A stretch of 64,000 nt of DNA from Microstegium vimineum (Eukaryota > Streptophyta > Magnoliopsida > Poales > Poaceae). The position numbers and the translations under genes were made by a program. A model generated the notes under the pieces. It searched no databases. It was not told where the DNA came from and was given only the letters and a program-made list of their open reading frames with translations. Shown here piece by piece: positions 56,348 through 64,000 of the stretch. The first letter of the stretch is position 1, and each line of letters starts with the position of its first letter. The stretch covers positions 24,810,979-24,874,978 of the forward strand of contig CM039119.1 in the NCBI GenBank assembly GCA_022036555.1. The letters run 5' to 3'.

Positions 56348-57483
56348 TGTTGACACCGTTTTTCAGCACGTGTCAAATGAACTAAGGCTTGATTGGTCAG
56401 CGGCCGTTCTCCATCGGCGTCAGGAAATCGTGAACCAGTATTTGCCAATGAGAGTGCTGCGGGAAGACCAAGTATATTGCCGATGGAAGCTGGAGGTTTT
56501 TGATGTTGCCGATGCCAATTGCTGATAAGCTTGATTGATGAAGTCAGATAGCCTAAGCTGTGAAGTTGTTGTTGCCGATTGCCGATGAGGAGGCGTTACC
56601 GATTGCCGATGAGAAGCTGATGCCGAGTGCTGATGGAGAGTGGTTGCCGATTGCCGATAGGTTGGTGAAGACAGTTATTGGTACAAGGTTGCCGATTGGG
56701 AGGTATTACCGATGCCGATGGGCATGAGGTGCCGATAGGGTGACTTAGCGCTTAATGTCAGTAGAAAGCTGCCGGTGACCAAAGAAGGAAGCTGCGGATT
56801 GGAGGGATCCGCCGATGGAAAGTTTCCATCGAAGAGAAGCATAAGGAAACTGGTGTTTTATATCAGTATTATTATAGTAGTTTGAGTCCGACTCTTGCAT
56901 GAGTCTTTTATTTTCCTTTAAAATAGGTGTGTTTGTTTAGGAAAATAAGTATTATTATTTTAGATCCGACTCCTGCGCGAGTCAGTTTCCTTAAAGTTAG
57001 GAGTTTGTTTTAGGAAGGATACGAGTCGTGTCTTTGTACAACTCTCCATGTGGGAGTATAAATATGTGCCCGAGGGCTACGAAAAGAACAATCAATCCAA
57101 TATCAAACAAACCAATTTTACTCTTATTCTACTTTTATCGCAATCTACTCTTTATTGCATTAGCTGTAGTTATTAACGAGTTCTTCAAGCTTCGACGGGC
57201 TGCATCATCTTGATCTCCGTCAAATCCTTGCAAGTTCCGCGTGGGAGTACTTCTGAGCTTTAGCATCCGGGCGCATCGCTGTTGCCTCGTTCAGCTCTGC
57301 TCTAATTATCCTGATCAAGCCTCAATCCCAGCATCCGGGCGCATCGCCGTTGTCTAGATTGAATCTTGTTCTAGTTATCATCCTTGTCGATTAACTGGTT
57401 AAATCGACTGGCACGCCTCCGGATATCGAATTTCGGGTATAAGCCCGAGGTGTTCGCAGATCCTGACACTTTTTGTGTCAACA
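56348..57483 (+). repeat. 5' LTR of the Tat-type element
   Basis: It matches the solo LTR at 47015-48120. Its first half holds at least ten GCCGAT motifs. A GGGAGTATAAATATG TATA region lies near 57053-57067. Confidence 0.93.
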
Positions 57484-57490
57484 CCTCTTT

Positions 57491-57508
57491 TGGCACGCCC
57501 AGTGGGAC
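57491..57508 (+). other. Primer-binding-site-like sequence of the Tat-type element
   Basis: TGGCACGCCCAGTGGGAC begins eight bases after the LTR end. I did not assign the tRNA. Confidence 0.65.
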
Positions 57509-57535
57509 AAGATTATACAAGCCTACACATCTATC

Positions 57536-60500
57536 ATGGGTGATCACGCCGACGTTAACCAGAGGAATGTCATTGAAGTCTCTAAGGCCGATCTAAAAGA
57601 TGATCAGAAGCAAGCCATGGCGCGGGCTATGGAGGAGTACAAACAATTGTATCTGAAGTCCTTTAGCCTCAGCAGGAGCAGCGAAGCAATCCAGAAGCAA
57701 GATCCGCCGTTGCCGCGGCAGGTCACGTACGGCGCCAATCCTGGTAAGCTACAAGAGATGGTTAATGCTGCTGTAAGTCAAGCATTAATTAGCCACTCTA
57801 GTGTGCTGTCCAATACTGTTTACAATGTTGTTACGCAATCATTCAAAGAAGGACATGCACCGCGATATGTTGGTCCAGCTTACCATCAACCTGGATTGGC
57901 ATCTACAAGCCCATCGGCAGCCCCAATGGCGTCTTCCACCCCCGTGGAACCATCTGCCGATGCGGCTACGTCACCAAGACCGAACCCTGGCAGCGTCACC
58001 AAGCTCAACACAGATCCAGCGGCGTCGACAATTTCAGGACCAGCCCCTGCTAACTGGTGCGGATACGGTATGCCTCCGAATCTATATGCTGGCTCTAATC
58101 TGGTGTAGGGAGACAGTTCAGCTTGGAGGAATTCTATGGCATCGGCAATGCAGCCACAGCCGATGGCCCCTGTGGTGCACAACTCTGCGCCTGCTCCAGC
58201 TGCGCAAGCGCCGTCAGAAGATCTTCAAGTAATCCCTAAGATGCCTCTGATGCTACCATCGGCAAGCTCTGTGCCGATGCAACACATTATGACAGCTGGC
58301 AGTCAACCTCTGGTGGCAAATTCTCAAGCTGGAGTGCTAGTTCCCCAAGGTAATCTGGTGATTGATTGTTCCAGAATACAAGAGCCACATGCTCCAGTCA
58401 GCTATCAGCCATCGGTAAGCCATATGCCGATGATTTATAATCCTGGATGGGTCAACCAGCCGCCAGCTCAATAGCCTGGTGTGTCAATGCATCATTAAGG
58501 AGGCCCAACGTACACTCAGAGCGGATCATCGGTACAGCAACCGATGAATACAATGAATCAACATAATCTAAGTGTGCAGAACTATCCATCGGTGCATCAA
58601 CCGATGCATAATGCTCAGATGACTGGTGCTGCGCCCGTAACTACTCCGCATCATCCTCAAGAGGCGCATCAGCTGGCTCCACCATTCAACAACCAGCCAA
58701 TGAGTCGGCAGGAGCAGGATGCATATTGGGTCGGTAAGATCGCCGAAGTTATGAAAGAACAGTTCGACATTAAACCCAAAGTCAATACATACTCTTATCG
58801 GACTCCATACCCTCCTGCATATGACTTGATTCCTCTTCCAAATCGGTACAAAGTACCCGATTTTACCAAGTTCTCCGGCCAAGACGACACGTCGACAATC
58901 GAGCACATCAACCGCTTCATTATCCAGTGCGGAGAGACTGCCAGCAGGGAGGAGTTAAGGGTGAGATTGTTCTCTTTGTCATTGTCTGGATCGGCATTCA
59001 CATGGTTCATATCGTTGCCTCCAAACTCTATAATCACATGAGCCGATCTAGAGAGACAATTTCACAAATACTTCTTCGCTGGCATACACGAGAAGAAGCT
59101 TACCGATTTGGTCAAGATGAGGCAATGCAATGATGAATCGGTAGAAAGCTTTGTTCAAAGGCTACGGGACGTGAAAAACAAGTGCTACAGTCTGGTGCTT
59201 GATGATCGGCAACTGGCAGATTTGGCCTTCCAAGGATTACTGCCGCACATCAAGGACAAGTATGCATCCCAAGAGTTTGAAAGTCTAAGTCATCTGGTGC
59301 AAAGGATTGCCGATCAAGATATCAAAACCTTTGAACCCAAGAAGACTTGGAACAAGAAGGTGACCTTCATGGGGAAAGAAGAAGATTCTGGGTCAGATGA
59401 GGAGCTGAGCTTCGATGCGGCCGAATGGGTGAAGGATAAGAAGCCTGTGTCTTGTCCGTTCGGCCAGAAAGAGACCGAAAGGTTCACCTTTGACATTACC
59501 AAGGCCGATAGGATGTTTGACCTATTACTTCAAGAAGGGCGAATTAAGTTGGCGCCCAACCAATTAATTCCATCGGCCGAAGAGCTCAAGAAGATTAGGT
59601 ACTGCAAGTGGCATAATGCAACCTCACACAGTACCAACGACTGCAAAGTATTCAGGTAGCAGTTGCAGTCAGAGATTAAATTTGGGCGTATTAAGTTTGA
59701 AAATTTTAAAGCCCAGAAACCGATGAAGATCGATCAGCACCCATTTCCAAACAATATGGTGGAAATCAGTGAAAAGACTAAGGTGCTAACATCGGAAGCT
59801 GCCAGGAAGAACTCATCGGTAGATCCTAACCACCAAGTGTCTGAGCACGACGCAAGAAGGTTTGCCGATGACAGGAAGGGAAAGAAGGTTGCCGATGAAG
59901 GTAGCAGTGCCAACAGGGCTCCTGGGGTTGTGATCACACACAGGCAGCCAAGGCGAGATCATCGGCAATCATGTGAAGAACGATATTGGCAAGAAGAAGA
60001 AGAGCATCGGGAATGGCTTCGGCATAAGGACCACTGGAAGTGCCCCTTCTTCGTTCACTGCTGGGAAGAAGGCATCAAGCTGCCCACTGCCGATAATTGT
60101 CCAAAGTGCAATGGGTATTGCACTGTCGATCGGTCAGGTAAGAGGCCTTGTTTTGATGATCAGGCACCCAGGTACGCTAAGCCACTCAGGGAGAATAGAT
60201 CGGCACATGACCGACTGGGGGGCAAGCTCAGTGCCCATGACAGGCTTGGCAGGTGTATTGACCAAGAGCAGCTGTAGGAGATGGCTAATGCAAGAGTGCC
60301 TGACGAAGAAATATTCTCCAGAGATCCCAACATCGGAAGGAGTGCCGATGCAAGTAGCGGGAGGCAGCGCCAGCCCGTCTGGAAGACCAAGCGTCCCCAG
60401 TGGTGCCCTAAGGGTCTGACCAAAACTCAGAAAAGGAGGATTCAGCGCCAACGTCGTGATGGCTTGTACGACGATGAAGAACCCTCAAGGGAGAAGCAGT

Positions 60501-60715
60501 GGAGGCCAAAGCACAAGGACAGGGATCCATTGGCAGACATCAACATGGTCGTCATGTTGACGATGGAGTTCATGACACCCGTCAGTGATAATGAAGAGAC
60601 TGTCAATATGGCACAATTGGTGCTAGATCCGATGACGGCTGTCTTTGAAAAGCCTGCCGATGATGAGAGGCAGCATTTGAAAGCTTTGTTTGTTAAGGGC
60701 AAAGTGGATGGATAG
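57536..60715 (+). pseudogene. Tat-type Gag and gag-protease linker, same frame with seven stops
   Basis: From the ATG at 57536 (MGDHADVNQRNV) the frame stays constant for 3.2 kb. Stops fall at 58106, 58472, 58493, 59039, 59657, 60275 and 60713 (first base). A Gln/Pro-rich N-terminal part precedes the retrotransposon gag domain at about 58850-59350 (YKVPDFTKFSGQDDTSTIEH, then HKYFFAGIHEKKL, then MRQCNDESVESFVQRLRDVK). A Cys/His motif (CKWHNATSHSTNDC) follows near 59610, and a second Cys cluster (NCPKCNGYC) near 60100. No frameshift was found. Most stops lie one transition from Gln or Trp codons. Confidence 0.9.
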
Positions 60716-60718
60716 CCG

Positions 60719-61354
60719 ATGACGAAGATGCTGGTAGATGGCGGTGCGTCGATCAATATAATGCCATATGTCGTGTTCAGAAAGCTTGGGAAAGGCGACC
60801 AAGACTTAGTCAAGACCGACATGAAGCTCAAGGATTTTGAAGGCAATGTGTCGACAACCATGGGAGCAATATGTGTTGACTTAACCATCGGCAGCAAAAC
60901 CTTGTCGACGATGTTTTTTGTGATTAGTGGCAAAGGGACTTACAACTTGCTCCTCGGAAGGGACTGGATCTACGCCAATTGTTGTATTCCTTCCACAATG
61001 CATCAGAGCCTTGTGCAGTGGATCGGGGACAGAATTGAAGTCGTCCGAAGTGAAGCCCCATTACTGTTGCATCGGCAGAATCGGAAACTTATGAGCAAAC
61101 CAGATGTATATCAGGTGAAGCCTGGGACAAGGAATTCCTCAAAGTTGCCGATTACCGCATCAAACCGATCCAAGCAGTCGGTCCTGAAGAAGAGTTTAAT
61201 GGATCGGTTCACTGACGATGGAAAACTGGGGCAGGGCTTCACGTCTGCCGATGACTTACTCAAGATCGACATTGGCGATGGTAGTAAACCTAGGCCTACT
61301 TTTATTAGTGCTAAGTTAGATTTCCAATGTAAACAGCAGTTGACTGATCTATGA
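60719..61354 (+). pseudogene. Tat-type aspartic protease region
   Basis: The retropepsin active-site region reads MLVDGGASINIMPYVVF, with the Asp kept but Gly-Gly where many retropepsins have Ser/Thr-Gly; this is common in Tat elements. The second motif is YNLLLGRDWIYANCCIP. It shares the frame of gag upstream and RT downstream. A TGA at 61352-61354 separates it from RT. The protease would process the gag-pol polyprotein. Confidence 0.88.
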
Positions 61355-64000
61355 AAAGAAAATAAAGATTGTTTTGCTTGGGATTATACAGAGATGTCTG
61401 GTTTAGACCGATCGATAGTTGAACATCGGTTACCTATCAAGTTTGGGTTCCAACCACATCGGCAACCTGCGCGCCGATGCAATCCCACTATTCTGCCCGA
61501 CATCAAGGCTGAGATTACCAAGTTAATCGAAGCTAGATTTATTCAGCAATGCCGATATGCCGATTGGATTTCTAATGTGGTTCCTGTGTATAAAAAGAAT
61601 GGAAAACTTTGTGTTTGCATTGATTTCAGGAATCTTAACAAGGCTACGCCGATGGATGGCTATCCGATGCCCGTTGTCGATCTGCTGATTGACGCTGCTG
61701 CTGGACATCAAATTATTAGCTTCATGGATGGTAATGCTGGGTATAATCAAATATTCATGGCTGAAGAAGACATATCCAAGACTGCTTTCCGATGTTCAGG
61801 TCATGTTGGCTTATTTGAATGGGTAGTCATGACTTTTGGCTTGAAGAATGCTGGTGCTACTTACCAAAGAGCAATGAATTTCATCTTTCATAAATACATC
61901 GACACGATAGTTGAAATTTACATCAATGACGTGGTGGTTAAGTCTGGAGATTTCAAGAAATATCTTGCCGATTTGCGGAAAATATTGGAGTGCACAAGGG
62001 AGCATGGGTTGAAGATGAATCCTAACAAGTGTGCATTTGGCGTATCGGCAGGCCAGTTTCTGGGTTTCATGGTGCATCAAAGAGGCATTGAAATCGGCAG
62101 AAAGTCTATTGATGCAATTAATAAGGTGGTTGCTCCTACAAACAAGACTGAGTTGCAGTCCTTGATCGGCAAGATTAATTTCATTAGAAGGTTTATATCC
62201 AATCTGTCTGGTAAGATTAAATCTTTTAGTCCATTGCTGAAGCTGAAAGCCGATCAAGAGTTTGTATGGGAAGAAGAACAACAGTTAGCCTTGGAGGAGA
62301 TCAAAAGATATCTGGTGAATCCTCCAATCTTAGTTCCACCCCAACACGGGAAGCCTTTTAGGTTATATTTGTCTACCGATGACGGTGTTATCGGATCAGC
62401 CTTAATTCAAGAATTTGAAGGGAAGGAACGTGTAATATATTACCTGAGCAGAAGGTTGGTGGATGCTGAAACCAGGTATTCGGCCATAGAGAGATTATGC
62501 TTGTGTTTATATTTCTCTTGCGTTAAATTAAGGCATTATTTATTGTCGGCTGAATGCACTGTTATCTGCAAAGATGACGTGGTTAAGTACATGTTGTCGA
62601 TGCCGATTTTGAGTGGCCGAATCGGTAAGTGGATTCTGGCACTTTCAGAGTTTGACCTAAGGTATGAATCGGCTAAGGCTGTTAAGGGTCAGGTGATGGC
62701 CGATTTTGTTACTCAGCACTGTAATGTGGTAAGCTCTGTGGAAATTGCTCCTTGGACTTTATTCTTTGATGGGTCTACGTGCAAGGATGGAGCGGGTATC
62801 GGTATTCTCTTGATTTCGCCCCGAGGACAGAAGTATGAAATCTCGCTGCCGATTGTTGCTACTTCAACAAACAATCAGGCTGAGTACCAAGCTTTGCTTA
62901 AGGGGTTAGAATTACTCAGGGAAGTGCGTGCCGATGTTGTTGAAATCTTTGGTGATTCCATGTTGGTGATTAATCAATTGATCGGGACATATGAATGCCG
63001 AAGTGAAGTTTTGATTGCAGCTCATGAGCGGTGTTTGCAGTTGTTAAGAGAATTCAAAGAGTATCGGCTTGAGCACATTCCAAGGTTGCATAATGAAGAG
63101 GCCAATCGGTTAGCACAGAATGCTTCAGGGTATCAGCAGATTCAAGAAGTCACGACATCGGTAACAGTTGCCGATGATTGGAAAAAGGAGATTGCCGATT
63201 ACTTGAAGGACCCATCTAAGAAAGTTGAGAGGCGTCTAAGGTTCCAAGCTACTAAGTATGTGCTCCTCGACGATGAATTGTATTATCGGACGATTGATGG
63301 AGTTTTGCTTAGATGCATCGGTAAAGAGGAATCAAAAGAGTTGATGGGTGAAATCCATGAGGGTGTGTGTGGAGCGCATCAATCGGCATTCAAGATGAAG
63401 TGGATGATTAGGCGAAATGGGTATTATTGGCCGACAATCCTTGAAGATTGCTTCAACTATTTTAGAGGGTGCCAGGACTGTCAGAAGTTTGGTAATGTGC
63501 AAAGGGCACCTGCATCAGCAATGAATCCTATAATCAAGCCTTGGCCGTTCAGAGGATGGGCTATTGATCTCATCGGCCAAATTTATCCGCCATCGAGTAA
63601 AGGGCATAAGTTTATACTTGTTGCTACCGATTACTTTACTAAATGTGTTGAAGCAATTCCTTTAAAGAAGGTGACATCGGCAAACATGGTGGATTTCGTT
63701 AAAGAACATATTGTTTACCGATTTGGTATTCCTCAAACTATTACTACCGATCAGGGAACCATGTTCACATCGGGAGAGTTTGACGAGTTTGCTGCTAGCA
63801 TGGTTTTCAAGGTGTTAAACTCTTCTCCTTATTATGCTCAGGCTAATGGTCAAGCTGTGGCGACTAATAAAGGAGTCATCAAGCTTATTAAGCGCAAGAT
63901 TGAAGAGAACCCTAGAAGGTGGCATGTGGTACTAAATGAAGCCTTATGGTCATATCGGATGGCTTGTCACGGTGCAACCAAGGTCTCGCCGTATCAGTTG
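61355..64000 (+). pseudogene. Tat-type RT, RNase H, archaeal-type RNase H and integrase (open to window end)
   Basis: No stop occurs for 882 codons to the window edge. RT spans about 61400-62300 (VYKKNGKLCVCIDFRNLN, then FMDGNAGYNQIFM). The catalytic box reads EIYINDVVVKSG, with Asn in place of the first Asp of YxDD. A degenerate RNase H follows (LYLSTDDGVIGSALIQE). The archaeal-type RNase H is at about 62755-63130 (LFFDGSTCKDGAGIG, NNQAEYQALLKGLELL, FGDSMLVINQL). Integrase has its zinc finger (HEGVCGAHQSAFKM, then CQDCQKFG) and the Asp residues in WAIDLIGQI and TTDQGTMF. The third acidic position reads NGQAVATNKG, Val instead of Glu. RT and integrase should be inactive. Confidence 0.92.

Larger units (their letters stand above)
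53490..64000 (+). mobile_element. SIRE-type Copia element 'd', interrupted by a gypsy element
   Basis: A plus-strand LTR (about 53490-55319), a tRNA-Met-type primer site and a gag ORF are present. At 56348 the gag is cut by a Tat-type gypsy element that continues past the window. The remaining pol and 3' LTR of 'd' are expected beyond the window. The left boundary is approximate because the partner LTR is not visible. Confidence 0.8.
56348..64000 (+). mobile_element. Tat-lineage Ty3/gypsy element (runs off the window)
   Basis: A 1136-bp LTR starting TGTTGACACC and ending GTGTCAACA is followed by a primer site and one long gag-pol frame with gag, protease, RT, RNase H, a second archaeal-type RNase H, and integrase. 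The dual RNase H is diagnostic of the Tat/Retand/Ogre lineage. The element is inserted in gag of SIRE element 'd'. The integrase end and 3' LTR lie outside the window. Confidence 0.93.

Overview
The window is plant nuclear DNA from a grass (Poaceae). The evidence is nested LTR retrotransposons of the Athila, Tat and SIRE/Maximus types, CACTA (En/Spm) transposons, a Stowaway-like MITE, and one intron-containing R2R3-MYB gene with a grass-type GC-rich last exon. The mix looks panicoid, but that is an inference and the species cannot be fixed from sequence alone.

Layout. 1-9368: Athila-like Ty3/gypsy element on the minus strand, with both LTRs (left one cut by the window edge), a tRNA-Asp primer site, a decayed gag-pol and an extra downstream ORF with its own TATA box. 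9663-10805: LTR-like fragment. 10806-13491: truncated SIRE-type Copia element (one LTR plus about 0.8 kb). 13492-17986: non-autonomous gypsy element with no gag or pol; its interior holds three tandem-repeat families (35, 30 and 104/177 bp). 17987-18785: LTR-like fragment on the minus strand. 18786-25613: CACTA element 'a' with a broken transposase and a 2.9-kb solo LTR flanked by a perfect 5-bp target duplication. 25.6-32.8 kb: low-copy-looking intergenic DNA with a perfect 24-bp hairpin and a Stowaway-like fragment. 32855-34313: three-exon R2R3-MYB gene of the RAX/Blind type, the only apparently functional host gene. 34669-51146: CACTA element 'b' encoding a TnpA-like protein with a Ulp1 peptidase domain, split by a 10.9-kb SIRE-type Copia element (37810-48714) whose own right LTR carries a solo gypsy LTR (47015-48120). 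51.1-53.5 kb: a second CACTA transposase fragment 'c'. 53.49 kb to the end: another SIRE-type element, plus strand, whose gag is split at 56348 by a Tat-lineage gypsy element that runs off the window.

How it fits together. Apart from the MYB gene, almost all recognisable coding sequence is transposon-derived and broken. The nesting gives relative ages: CACTA b is older than the SIRE element inside it, which is older than the solo LTR inside that; SIRE d is older than the Tat element inside it. The Tat gag-pol keeps one reading frame for about 6.4 kb but carries eight in-frame stops, most of them one C-to-T or G-to-A transition from a sense codon. Catalytic Asp-to-Asn changes occur in three separate elements. 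Both patterns fit decay of methylated, silenced DNA.
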